A DNA stretch of 19,042 nucleotides from Amoebophilaceae bacterium. Its GTDB lineage: Bacteria; Bacteroidota; Bacteroidia; Cytophagales; Amoebophilaceae. Under the pieces are notes generated by a model. That model worked only from the letters and a program-made list of their open reading frames with translations. It did not search any database and was not told the origin of the DNA. Within the stretch, counting starts at the first letter, position 1. Every line of letters starts with the position of its first letter. The stretch lies in assembly GCA_025455725.1 (NCBI GenBank), contig JALOLY010000013.1, forward strand, positions 1-19,042, given 5' to 3'. The position numbers and the translations under genes were made by a program. This document shows positions 1 through 7,556 of this stretch, piece by piece.

Positions 1-300
1 GAGCAAGAAAAAGAGGATGAGGATGAGGCTAGCGCTGAAGAAGTAACCGAGAAAGCTGCGGCTACTACCGACCAAGAGGGCTTTCAAGTATCCCAAGCAC
101 TAGAAACGACAACACAAGAGCAAGAAAAAGAGGATGAGGATGAGGCTAGCGCTGAAGAAGTAACCGAGAAAGCTGCGGCTACTACCGACCAAGAGGTCCT
201 CCAAGTATCCCAAGCACTAGAAACAACAGCACAAGAGCAAGAAAAAGAGGATGAGGAAGAGGCTAGTGCTGAAGAAGTAACCGAGAAAGCTGCGGCTACT
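1..300 (+). repeat. 117-bp direct tandem repeat, about 2.6 copies in window
   Basis: Copies 1-117 and 118-234 differ at only a few bases, around 86-90 against 203-207 and near the unit end. A third copy from 235 matches for about 65 bp and then diverges at about 301. The unit is a multiple of three, so gain or loss of copies keeps the reading frame. The near-identity of the copies points to recent expansion or homogenisation. The array very likely continues left of the window. Confidence 0.95.
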
Positions 301-420
301 ACGGTTCAGAGGTCTGCAGAGGATGCCAAGCCCGCACAACAACAGAACCAAAACAATAAGCAGAAAACGCCAGCTCAGAAGAAGACGTTAAAAAAGAAAA
401 AGAAAGGGGGGGGAAGGTAG
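1..420 (+). CDS. 3' end of a repeat protein with acidic 39-residue tandem repeats (5'-truncated by window)
   Basis: Frame 1 is open from the first base to a TAG at 418-420, so the gene begins left of the window. Two full 117-bp units (1-117 and 118-234) encode near-identical 39-residue repeats that start EQEKEDEDEASAEEV and end in QVSQALETT. A third, partial unit runs from 235 to about 300. The repeats are rich in Glu, Asp, Ala and Thr and should be disordered or weakly helical. The tail after the repeats turns Gln/Asn-rich and then strongly basic (KKTLKKKKKGGGR). No catalytic motif, membrane segment or anchor is visible in this part. The gene converges on argS. The N-terminal domain that would name the protein is missing, so I give no function. 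A charged extension of an informational protein or a secreted repeat protein are both possible. Confidence 0.85.
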   Translation, partial: EQEKEDEDEASAEEVTEKAAATTDQEGFQVSQALETTTQEQEKEDEDEASAEEVTEKAAATTDQEVLQVSQALETTAQEQEKEDEEEASAEEVTEKAAATTVQRSAEDAKPAQQQNQNNKQKTPAQKKTLKKKKKGGGR

Positions 421-578
421 CACTGACGACAATAAAGGATATTTAGGGGATAAGGAAGAATATCGCGGGCGAGTCCAGAACCAGGTGGAGACAGCGTAGT
501 GCGCTTAATCCTGTTTAACCCTGCTAAAAGAAACGTTGCAGTAAGACAAAAGCACTTCGCATCGATGCCTTATCCACC

Positions 579-2369
579 TCACATCCGCGCAGGCACTGTT
601 ATGCCCAAGAGTTCCATACTCCTCTGGATTGTGCGTGCCACCGTAGCTGAAAGGCATACCCTAAGTGTTCTTAACATCGGCTCTCTTTCTTGAAGTATAG
701 CAACTTCCCCATACATCCTATTGTAGCTCTTAGCTAATTCAAAGACGTATTGAGCTATAATAGCTGGCGAATAGGCTTCAGCAGCTTCTCGTAGCTTTTT
801 TGGAAATTTGTGAAGCTGCATCATCACTACTCGCTCCGCTGGCTGCAAAGCAAGGTGCCTTTCCAAGATATCCCCTTCATAGGCTATCGCTGCATCCTGG
901 GCCTTCCTCAGGATAGCAGCAATACGGGCATGTGTATACTGAATATAGGGCCCCGTATGTCCCTGGAAGTCAATGGAAGCCTGGGGGTCAAATAGAAGCC
1001 TCTTCTTGGCTTCTACACGCAATAAAAAGAATTTCAGCGCTCCCATAGCTAGAGTGTGGTAAAGCTGCTGGGCCTCCTCTTCAGGAATGTCATCAATCTT
1101 CCCTAGTTCTTGGGTGTATTGTGCTGCCACATTGACCATCTCGTCGATCAGTTGGTCAGCATCTACCACAGTGCCCTCACGCGACTTCATCTTGCCTGTG
1201 GGTAAGTCTACCATACCGTAAGATAGGTGATACATGTTGTTGGTATAACTACGTCCTAACCGTCGCATCAACTTAAATAAGACCTCAAAGTGGTAGTCTT
1301 GTTCATTACCCACCACGTAAATAGATCGATCAAAACGATAGTGTGCGTAGCGTAAGTCTGCTACCCCTAGATCCTGCGTCATGTATACCGACGTACCGTC
1401 TTCCCGTAGTACAAGCTTATGATCAAGTCCTTCCCCCGTTAAATCGGCCCAGACAGACCCATCCTGCTTTTTATAAAAAACAGCTTGCAATAGTCCCTCT
1501 TCGACCACCTGTTTGCCCAACAGATCAATTTGTGACTCATAGTAAGTCCTATCAAAAGCGATTCCCAGCCGCTCATAAGTAGCCTCAAAGCCTTGGTAGA
1601 CCCAGGCATTCATGGTCGACCACAAGGCACGCACTACCATATCTCCCTGTTCCCACTTTTGCAGCATTTGCCGCGCTCTCAGGAAGATAGGAGCTTCTTT
1701 GACAGCACGTTCTCGATCACCAAGCTGTTGAGTCAGGGAGGCAACTTGCTCCTTGTAAACCTGGTCAAATTGGACATAATACTTGCCCACAAGGTGATCT
1801 CCCTTTAAGCCTGTCGTCTCAGGGGTTTCTCCCTGGCCAAATTGCTGGTAAGCCACCATGGACTTACAAATATGAATCCCCCGATCGTTGACTAAGTTAA
1901 CCTTGTACACCTCGTAGCCTGAGGCCTTCAGTATTTCAGCTATCGCATGACCCAAAAAATTATTCCGCAAATGCCCCAGATGTAACGGCTTATTGGTGTT
2001 GGGAGAAGAAAATTCAATGACCACTCTTTGTCCGTTCGAAGGCAAAAAGCCAAATTGTCCATCCTTACATATAACCGCCAGCTGCTTTAACCAAACACGA
2101 TCGGCCACAGTGAAGTTTAAGAAGCCTTGGACAACGTTGAAATCCGATATCAAAGGGCTCTGATCTTTGATCCAATGCCCTAATTGCCTGGCCACTTCCT
2201 CGGGCCGTTGCTGACAACGCCCCGCCCAAGGAAAAGTCACAAAGGTATATTCCCCTTCAAATTCTGGATGCGTAGGCTGTAGGGAAAGGTCTGTATGCGA
2301 TACGGCTAGTCCAAAATTTTGCTGGAAAGCTTGTTGAATAACTGTTATAAGTTGTTGTTCTATGTACAC
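579..2369 (-). CDS. argS: Arginyl-tRNA synthetase (class I, cytoplasmic)
   Basis: A 596-residue protein that charges tRNA-Arg with arginine using ATP. It has an N-terminal Add1-like domain (about 1-110), the class I HIGH motif as HLGH at 130-133 within SSPNTNKPLHLGHLRNN, and a KMSKS-type loop KMKSREG at 393-399. The alpha-helical DALR anticodon-binding domain fills about 470-596. The length is normal for the family. The start is a GTG at 2369-2367: an in-frame TAA lies five codons upstream, and residues MYIEQQL align with the usual bacterial N-terminus, so no ATG start is available. No Shine-Dalgarno motif is seen. The gene is transcribed alone, divergent from the phosphoesterase gene and convergent with the repeat-protein gene. 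A likely promoter lies at 2414-2421. Confidence 0.97.
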   Translation of the reverse strand: MYIEQQLITVIQQAFQQNFGLAVSHTDLSLQPTHPEFEGEYTFVTFPWAGRCQQRPEEVARQLGHWIKDQSPLISDFNVVQGFLNFTVADRVWLKQLAVICKDGQFGFLPSNGQRVVIEFSSPNTNKPLHLGHLRNNFLGHAIAEILKASGYEVYKVNLVNDRGIHICKSMVAYQQFGQGETPETTGLKGDHLVGKYYVQFDQVYKEQVASLTQQLGDRERAVKEAPIFLRARQMLQKWEQGDMVVRALWSTMNAWVYQGFEATYERLGIAFDRTYYESQIDLLGKQVVEEGLLQAVFYKKQDGSVWADLTGEGLDHKLVLREDGTSVYMTQDLGVADLRYAHYRFDRSIYVVGNEQDYHFEVLFKLMRRLGRSYTNNMYHLSYGMVDLPTGKMKSREGTVVDADQLIDEMVNVAAQYTQELGKIDDIPEEEAQQLYHTLAMGALKFFLLRVEAKKRLLFDPQASIDFQGHTGPYIQYTHARIAAILRKAQDAAIAYEGDILERHLALQPAERVVMMQLHKFPKKLREAAEAYSPAIIAQYVFELAKSYNRMYGEVAILQEREPMLRTLRVCLSATVARTIQRSMELLGITVPARM

Positions 2370-2405
2370 AAACGGTCTTGATTATGCCTTAATTTGTGGC
2401 GTGCT

Positions 2406-2429
2406 TTAGTGCTCAAATATAGGCACTAA
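2406..2429 (-). promoter_or_regulatory. Candidate argS promoter (-7 box TATATTTG) inside an inverted repeat
   Basis: On the minus strand 2421-2414 reads TATATTTG, a perfect match to the Bacteroidota -7 consensus TAnnTTTG, about 44 nt upstream of the GTG start. No clear -33 TTG/TTTG box is seen at the usual distance. The box lies in the 10-nt loop between perfect 7-bp arms TTAGTGC (2406-2412) and GCACTAA (2423-2429), an arrangement that could be an operator. No experimental support is available from sequence alone. Confidence 0.4.
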
Positions 2430-2593
2430 GGGTGGCTTATTTGATTGCGCTGGGACGCCCACGACACGAATCAAAGTATAGAGACAATCAAAATAAATGC
2501 TTGCAGTTGGTTATCTACACATATTACACATAGCACCAAGTTGATGGAACCGAATAAAGATGGCAGTGGACAACCAAGAACAGCGTTGAAAGG

Positions 2594-3091
2594 ATGAGAA
2601 TTGGATTACTTTCCGACACCCATAGCTGGCTCGATGATCGGGTGTTTCATTATTTCGAAGATTGTGATGAACTCTGGCACGCAGGTGACATTGGTTCTTC
2701 AACAGTGGCCGCACGCCTGGCTAATTTTAAGCCTCTTCGGGCCGTCTATGGCAACATCGATGGCCGAGACATACGCTATAATTATCCTCAAAATCTACGT
2801 TTCACATGCGAGGGACTACGTGTATGGATGACGCACATAGGTGGCAGACCACCTCACTACACACCCGCTATCCTCACTTTATTACAAGAAAACATACCTG
2901 ACATCTTGGTATGCGGTCATTCTCACATCTTGCATGTCACGCATGATCCTCAGCATTCACCCTTGCTTTACCTCAACCCAGGAGCTGCGGGAAGAGAAGG
3001 GCTCCATCAGGTTAGAACCCTTCTCCGCTTTACACTAAAAAACAAGCGTATCAGCCACATGCAGGCCATCGAGCTAGGCCAGAGGAAATGA
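2594..3091 (+). CDS. YfcE/MJ0936-type metallophosphoesterase
   Basis: A 165-residue calcineurin-like phosphoesterase of the small YfcE family, which hydrolyses phosphodiester or phosphomonoester bonds with two bound metal ions. All family metal-ligand motifs are visible: SDTH (Asp8, His10), HAGD (Asp32), YGN (Asn54), TH (His81) and GHSH (His109, His111), followed by LNPGAAG. No signal peptide, so it should be cytoplasmic. The length is normal. The ATG at 2594 starts directly on the conserved MRIGLLSDTH, and a weak purine stretch (AAAGG) abuts it. The gene runs toward the TatD-like gene 40 nt downstream, so the two may be co-transcribed. The physiological substrate cannot be read from the sequence. 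Confidence 0.9.
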   Translation: MRIGLLSDTHSWLDDRVFHYFEDCDELWHAGDIGSSTVAARLANFKPLRAVYGNIDGRDIRYNYPQNLRFTCEGLRVWMTHIGGRPPHYTPAILTLLQENIPDILVCGHSHILHVTHDPQHSPLLYLNPGAAGREGLHQVRTLLRFTLKNKRISHMQAIELGQRK

Positions 3092-3121
3092 ACCCCTACC
3101 TTTGTATCCAATTGTTTACCC

Positions 3122-3127
3122 AAGGAG
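3122..3127 (+). promoter_or_regulatory. Shine-Dalgarno AAGGAG deciding the TatD start
   Basis: AAGGAG lies 4 nt before the ATG at 3132. A TTG at 3102 would extend the protein by ten residues, but it lacks such a site and adds sequence not expected before the conserved EFIDTHAHL start. The ATG at 3132 is therefore preferred. Confidence 0.6.
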
Positions 3128-3131
3128 TTTT

Positions 3132-3908
3132 ATGGAATTTATTGACACCCACGCACACCTTTATGCCTCTGAGTTTGAAACAGACATAGTGCAAGTCATG
3201 GAGCGCAGCCGAGAACAGCATGTAAGCAAGATTTATATGCCCAATATAGATTTAGACACGATAGAGAAAATGTTAATACTAGAAGCAAAATATCCAAATC
3301 TGTGTGCTGCTATGTTGGGCATTCACCCTTGCCACATTGGTAACGACTTCCAAGAACAGTTAGCGCACATAGCAACTTGGCTAGCCAAGCGCTCTTTTGT
3401 AGCCATCGGAGAAATTGGCATCGACTTGTACCAGAACAAAGCTTACCAGGCGCAACAAGAAGAGGCATTGGCCATACAGCTCACTTGGGCCCAACAATAC
3501 CAACTGCCTGTGGTCCTTCATTGCAGAGCCAGCACAAGGGCCACTCTGCAGATACTGGAAAAGTACCAAGATGGGAACCTCAGAGGCATTTTTCATTGCT
3601 TTAGCGGCAGCTTACGAGAAGCAGAGCAAATTATTGCACTGGGCTTTTATCTGGGTATTGGGGGGGTGGTTACTTTCAAAAATTCAGGCCTGGATAGGGT
3701 AGTTGCAGCCACTGACCTAAATCATCTGGTGCTAGAAACGGACGCACCCTACCTAGCGCCTACACCCCATCGCGGCCAACGAAATGAACCTGCTTACCTG
3801 CGCCACATCGCAGCAAAAATAGCGGATATCAAGGCAACCGACTTAGAGACAGTAGCTAGAATAACAACAAAAAACGCCACCAATGTATTCGGAAGCATCA
3901 AGTTGTAG
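3132..3908 (+). CDS. TatD-family metal-dependent hydrolase (probable DNase)
   Basis: A 258-residue TIM-barrel hydrolase of the TatD/YcfH family; members act as metal-dependent 3'-5' exonucleases or deoxyribonucleases. The metal-binding residues are in their expected order: DTHAH (His7, His9), GEIGID (Glu94), VVLHCR (His130), FHCFSG (His155) and ETDAPYL (Asp204). GIHPCH near 63-68 is the usual family signature. Cytoplasmic; length normal. The start chosen is the ATG behind AAGGAG, not the upstream TTG at 3102. It contains a 7-G run near 3660-3666 coding for GIGGV, which is in frame. It follows the phosphoesterase gene by 40 nt and precedes tRNA-Ser by 41 nt. The exact subfamily (TatD, YcfH or YjjV) is not resolved. 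Confidence 0.92.
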   Translation: MEFIDTHAHLYASEFETDIVQVMERSREQHVSKIYMPNIDLDTIEKMLILEAKYPNLCAAMLGIHPCHIGNDFQEQLAHIATWLAKRSFVAIGEIGIDLYQNKAYQAQQEEALAIQLTWAQQYQLPVVLHCRASTRATLQILEKYQDGNLRGIFHCFSGSLREAEQIIALGFYLGIGGVVTFKNSGLDRVVAATDLNHLVLETDAPYLAPTPHRGQRNEPAYLRHIAAKIADIKATDLETVARITTKNATNVFGSIKL

Positions 3909-3918
3909 AACGATAGCT

Positions 3919-3926
3919 TAACTTTG
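3919..3926 (+). promoter_or_regulatory. Candidate -7 box (TAACTTTG) for tRNA-Ser
   Basis: TAACTTTG matches the Bacteroidota TAnnTTTG consensus and sits 23 nt before the mature tRNA 5' end, giving a leader of about 15-20 nt. A TTG at 3903-3905 is closer (13 nt) than the usual -33 spacing, so the upstream box is doubtful. A small TGCGC/GCGCA inverted repeat (3930-3944) lies in the leader. Confidence 0.4.
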
Positions 3927-3949
3927 TGCTGCGCTGCATGCGCACAACC

Positions 3950-4038
3950 GGAGTGGTGACCGAGTGGTTGAAGGTGCTCGCCTGGAAAGTGGGTGTGCCT
4001 TGCAAAAGGCACCGGGGGTTCGAATCCCTCCCACTCCG
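3950..4038 (+). tRNA. tRNA-Ser (anticodon GGA)
   Basis: The acceptor stem GGAGTGG (3950-3956) pairs with CCACTCC (4031-4037), and the discriminator is G4038. The anticodon stem CTCGC/GTGGG encloses loop CTGGAAA, giving anticodon GGA, which reads UCC and UCU. A long variable arm containing GTGCC/GGCAC, as expected for a class II tRNA, is followed by a T arm with TTCGAAT and stem GGGGG/CCCTC. CCA is not encoded. The length is 89 nt. Confidence 0.96.
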
Positions 4039-4757
4039 CTTACCTTATTTGCTGAGCCGTAGAGGTACTCGTTCATGAATGATACCACACAACCGAATCA
4101 TGCTCAGACATGTTTCGCATAACAAGTATATATCGTTATGCAGAAGGAGCAATGTAAGTAAGTGGCCGCAACCAACTGTCCATGGCATCTTTGACAAGGG
4201 GACATCAAGTGCTAAGGTGCATACAAGCATGCGCCTACATGCAGGGTGACCATGTTGTCTTTCAGACAGCGAGCAGCGTAAAGAAATTAGAGCACAGCCT
4301 TAGCCATATCGGTGAGTTAAAAATTTGTTCACATGTTCCCAGCACTTGTAAAAGAAGTCTCTTCCTTCAATAAGGTCATCGCATGCAACCCTTGCAAAAA
4401 CCTCCATCCTCGCGCACTGCGTACCACTTTGCTTAGTGATATAGCCCCATCAAGCACAGCTAAAGAATATAGCGGTGATGCGGGGAATGGAGATCAATTT
4501 GTACTACAATAAGTCACGGTACGGTATGTATGCACATTTCGAGAGCGTCGAGAAAACATTTACAAGCTTACTAGGCTGGCCGCTTTCTGACACGAATCAT
4601 AACGAAGAGCATAGCATTTCCTTGCGACTATGACATAACCCCGTCAACTTTGGAGAAGCCGAGGTCCTAATCAACTTCCGCACGCTTAAGACGAGACCAA
4701 TAGAACGTCGAACATATGGATATTTACGTGATGTATGACGCAAAAACGCCTACGTAA
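4039..4757 (+). other. 719-bp stretch without a convincing gene; possible eroded coding DNA
   Basis: No protein I recognise is encoded here. Several short frames are open. Plus-strand 4333-4512 encodes 59 residues beginning MFPALVKEV; 4487-4633 encodes 48 residues, and its frame continues past one TGA to about 4740. On the minus strand, one frame from about 4308 to 4045 is open, and the same frame continues upstream after a TAA. None has a clear start signal or recognisable motif, and they overlap each other, so they may be chance frames or remnants of a decayed gene. The last 40 bp hold the inverted repeat at the valS start. Confidence 0.5.
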
Positions 4758-4759
4758 AT
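4722..4759 (+). repeat. Inverted repeat overlapping the valS start codon
   Basis: ATTTACGT (4722-4729) is the exact reverse complement of ACGTAAAT (4752-4759), with a 22-nt spacer that itself contains ACGC twice. The right arm includes the in-frame TAA and the first two bases of the first valS ATG, so folding of the RNA would sequester one start codon. It is only 8 bp, so chance is possible. Confidence 0.4.
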
Positions 4760-7388
4760 GATGATGCAAACTCCACTGCACTATAACCACAAGGCCACAG
4801 AGCCAAAGTGGTATGCTTATTGGCTGGAAAATGGCTTTTTTCGTGCTGTTCCAAACGCTGATCGGGAGCCCTATACCGTGATCATGCCGCCACCCAACGT
4901 GACAGGCAGGTTGCACATGGGACACATCTTGAATAATACGCTGCAAGACGTCCTGGTACGCAAAGCTCGTATGGAAGGTAAAGAGGCCTGCTGGGTACCT
5001 GGCCTTGACCATGCTTCCATTGCCACGGAAGCTAAAGTCGTAGCCATGCTCCAACAACAAGGCATCTTCAAACATGACCTAACAAGGGCTGAATTTTTGC
5101 AACATGCTTGGTCCTGGAAAAACAAATATGGAGGTATCATCCTGGAACAGCTCAAAAAACTGGGTATTTCGTGCGATTGGGAACGAACCTGCTTTACGTT
5201 AGATCAAGGCCCCGCAGCAGCCGTACAAACTGTATTTATTCAACTTTATGAGCGAGGATACATCTACCAGAGCAAGCGGATGATCAACTGGGATCCAGCA
5301 GGGAAGACCGCTCTTGCCGACGATGAGGTGATTTATAAAGAAGTCCAAACAAAACTGTACTACATCCGCTATCGAGTAGTGGGACATGATGCACATGTAA
5401 CCATTGCTACCACACGGCCGGAAACTATCCTAGGCGACACCGCCGTTTGCGTGCATCCCCAAGACACCCGGTACCAACACTTACAAGGAAAGCAAGTTTT
5501 GGTGCCCCTAGTCAATAGGCCTATTCCCATCATCACAGATACTTACGTGGATCCGGCATTTGGCACGGGCTGCCTCAAAGTGACCCCGGCCCATGACATG
5601 AATGACTATATTTTAGGCGAAAAGCACCATCTGGCTACTATCGACATACTCAATGAAGACGGCACCTTGAATGAAGCAGCTGGGCACTATATGGGTAAAG
5701 ACCGCTTTGTGGCACGTCAAAAGATTGTCCAACAGCTCGATGTTGAGGGCTACTTAGTCAAAACTGAAGACTATAGCCACAACGTGGGCTTTTCGGAACG
5801 GACCGACGCTGTTGTCGAGCCGCGTCTTTCTACCCAATGGTTTGTGAAGATGCAAGCCTTGTCTACGCCCGCTCTAAAACACGTATTAGATGGTACTATC
5901 CGATTTTACCCTGCCAAGTTTCAGAACATGTACGAGACATGGCTCAATGAGGTTCAAGACTGGTGCATCTCTAGGCAGCTATGGTGGGGACACCGCATTC
6001 CTGCTTACTACTTGTCGGATGGCAGTGTGGTGGTAGCCCACGACAAGGCAACAGCTCTGAAAAAAGCTCAAGAAAAAACAGATAACTCAACCCTAACCGA
6101 GGAAGATCTACGCCAAGACAAAGACGTACTCGACACATGGTTCTCCTCTTGGCTGTGGCCTATGAGTGTTTTTGATGGTATTCAACACCCTAACAATCCG
6201 GATTTTCGCTACTTCTACCCTACCAACGACCTAGTGACTGCTCCAGAAATTATTTTCTTCTGGGTAGCTAGAATGATTATGGCGGGTTACGCCTTTCAAG
6301 ACACGCCTCCGTTTAGAAATGTGTATTTCACGGGCATTGTGCGCGACCAGCAGCACAAGAAAATGTCTAAGTCTTTGGGAAACTCACCAGAACCGATAGA
6401 ACTCATAGAGCAGTACGGCGCTGATGGCATTCGGGTAGGTATGCTACTAAGTGCTCCTGCCGGCAACGACCTGCTATTTGATATCAAACGTTGTGAACAG
6501 GGCAGAAACTTTGCTAACAAAATATGGAATGCTTTTCGTCTTCTCCAGCATTGGCAGCCCATAGAACAAGCCGAGGATACACACACGACAGCCATCCAGT
6601 GGTTCCAGGCCAGGCTAAGCCAAGTACTGGAAGAAGTCCATGGACATTTCCAGCATTTTCGCATATCAGATGTACTCATGGCGCTCTACAAGCTAGTATG
6701 GGACGACTTCTGCTCGTGGTACCTGGAGATGATCAAGCCTGCCCACGGCAAGGCAATAGCTGTCAGTGTTTATAGCGCTACAGTAAAGTTCTTGGAGTGC
6801 TTACTCAAACTGCTACATCCCTTCATGCCCTTTATCACCGAAGAGCTCTGGCACCAGTTACGGCCAAGACAGAAACAAGATTGTCTCATCATAGCTCCCT
6901 GGCCCCAAACAGCACCATACGACCCTACCATACTTCGCCATGCAGCGACATCTTTTGAACTAGTAACGACTCTTAGAAGTCTACGCAAACAAGGCAAAGT
7001 TTTACCCAATCAGTACCTTCCGGTATACGTTAAAAATACGGCACTACCCACTTGGCTCACACCCTTTGCTACTTACGTCAAAAAGCTGGCGTACTTAGCC
7101 GACATTGTTGCCGTTCAGCATGAACCGAAAGATGCCATCAGCTGTAGCATTCAAGGAACAACATTTTATCTCACTCTGGACCATCAAGTAGATACAGCAA
7201 AGGAAAAAATGCGCCTAGAAAGGGAACTAGCCTACACCCAAGGCTTCCTAGAAAGTGTCTTAAAAAAGCTCAACAACGAATGCTTCATTCAACATGCTCC
7301 AGAACAGGTCGTAGCCAACGAACGCAAAAAACAAGCCGACGCCCAGGTCAAATGTACGCTGCTAGAAGAGCGCCTTAGACAACTGTAG
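4758..7388 (+). CDS. valS: Valyl-tRNA synthetase (class I, cytoplasmic)
   Basis: An 876-residue protein that charges tRNA-Val and edits mischarged threonine. The class I HIGH motif is HMGH at 53-56 inside PPPNVTGRLHMGHILNN, and KMSKS is perfect at 535-539. The CP1 editing domain spans about 200-350 and shows the family motifs TTRPETILGDTAV and GTGCLKVTPAHD. The anticodon-binding helical domain follows, and a charged coiled-coil arm typical of ValRS covers about 810-876. The length is normal. Three ATG codons stand in a row at 4758, 4761 and 4764 directly after an in-frame TAA, so the protein begins MMMQ, MMQ or MQ; the first is annotated. No Shine-Dalgarno motif is seen. No neighbour is close enough upstream to share a transcript. 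Confidence 0.98.
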   Translation: MMMQTPLHYNHKATEPKWYAYWLENGFFRAVPNADREPYTVIMPPPNVTGRLHMGHILNNTLQDVLVRKARMEGKEACWVPGLDHASIATEAKVVAMLQQQGIFKHDLTRAEFLQHAWSWKNKYGGIILEQLKKLGISCDWERTCFTLDQGPAAAVQTVFIQLYERGYIYQSKRMINWDPAGKTALADDEVIYKEVQTKLYYIRYRVVGHDAHVTIATTRPETILGDTAVCVHPQDTRYQHLQGKQVLVPLVNRPIPIITDTYVDPAFGTGCLKVTPAHDMNDYILGEKHHLATIDILNEDGTLNEAAGHYMGKDRFVARQKIVQQLDVEGYLVKTEDYSHNVGFSERTDAVVEPRLSTQWFVKMQALSTPALKHVLDGTIRFYPAKFQNMYETWLNEVQDWCISRQLWWGHRIPAYYLSDGSVVVAHDKATALKKAQEKTDNSTLTEEDLRQDKDVLDTWFSSWLWPMSVFDGIQHPNNPDFRYFYPTNDLVTAPEIIFFWVARMIMAGYAFQDTPPFRNVYFTGIVRDQQHKKMSKSLGNSPEPIELIEQYGADGIRVGMLLSAPAGNDLLFDIKRCEQGRNFANKIWNAFRLLQHWQPIEQAEDTHTTAIQWFQARLSQVLEEVHGHFQHFRISDVLMALYKLVWDDFCSWYLEMIKPAHGKAIAVSVYSATVKFLECLLKLLHPFMPFITEELWHQLRPRQKQDCLIIAPWPQTAPYDPTILRHAATSFELVTTLRSLRKQGKVLPNQYLPVYVKNTALPTWLTPFATYVKKLAYLADIVAVQHEPKDAISCSIQGTTFYLTLDHQVDTAKEKMRLERELAYTQGFLESVLKKLNNECFIQHAPEQVVANERKKQADAQVKCTLLEERLRQL

Positions 7389-7403
7389 AACAAGGCATGG
7401 ATT

Positions 7404-7426
7404 GCCTGTGGGCAGCACCCACAGGC
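7404..7426 (+). terminator. Perfect 9-bp stem-loop after valS (no T tract)
   Basis: GCCTGTGGG (7404-7412) pairs with CCCACAGGC (7418-7426) around a 5-nt loop, 15 nt after the valS stop. No T run follows, so it is either a weak terminator or an mRNA 3'-end stabiliser. A second stem, GTATTGG (7447-7453) with CCAATAC (7469-7475), lies just downstream, before the prenyl synthase gene. Confidence 0.5.
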
Positions 7427-7556
7427 ACGACGAGCGTGCTAAGGAGGTATTGGCTAATCAAGCTGCCACCAATACAGGCAGATCGGGCTTCCTACATTGA
7501 GCCCTGTAACCTACTCGTGAGACAGCAATAACACACCAGCATATCATCTATCCACA

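Noticed and set aside
1..300. Tandem repeats considered as a CRISPR array
   Set aside because: The 117-bp units are contiguous, in frame and coding; there are no short repeats with unique spacers.
3102..3131. TTG start extending the TatD protein by ten residues
   Set aside because: The ATG at 3132 has AAGGAG in front and begins on the conserved EFIDTHAHL.
4045..4230. Minus-strand 61-residue frame after tRNA-Ser
   Set aside because: Not recognisable; treated only as possible eroded DNA in the 4039-4757 entry.
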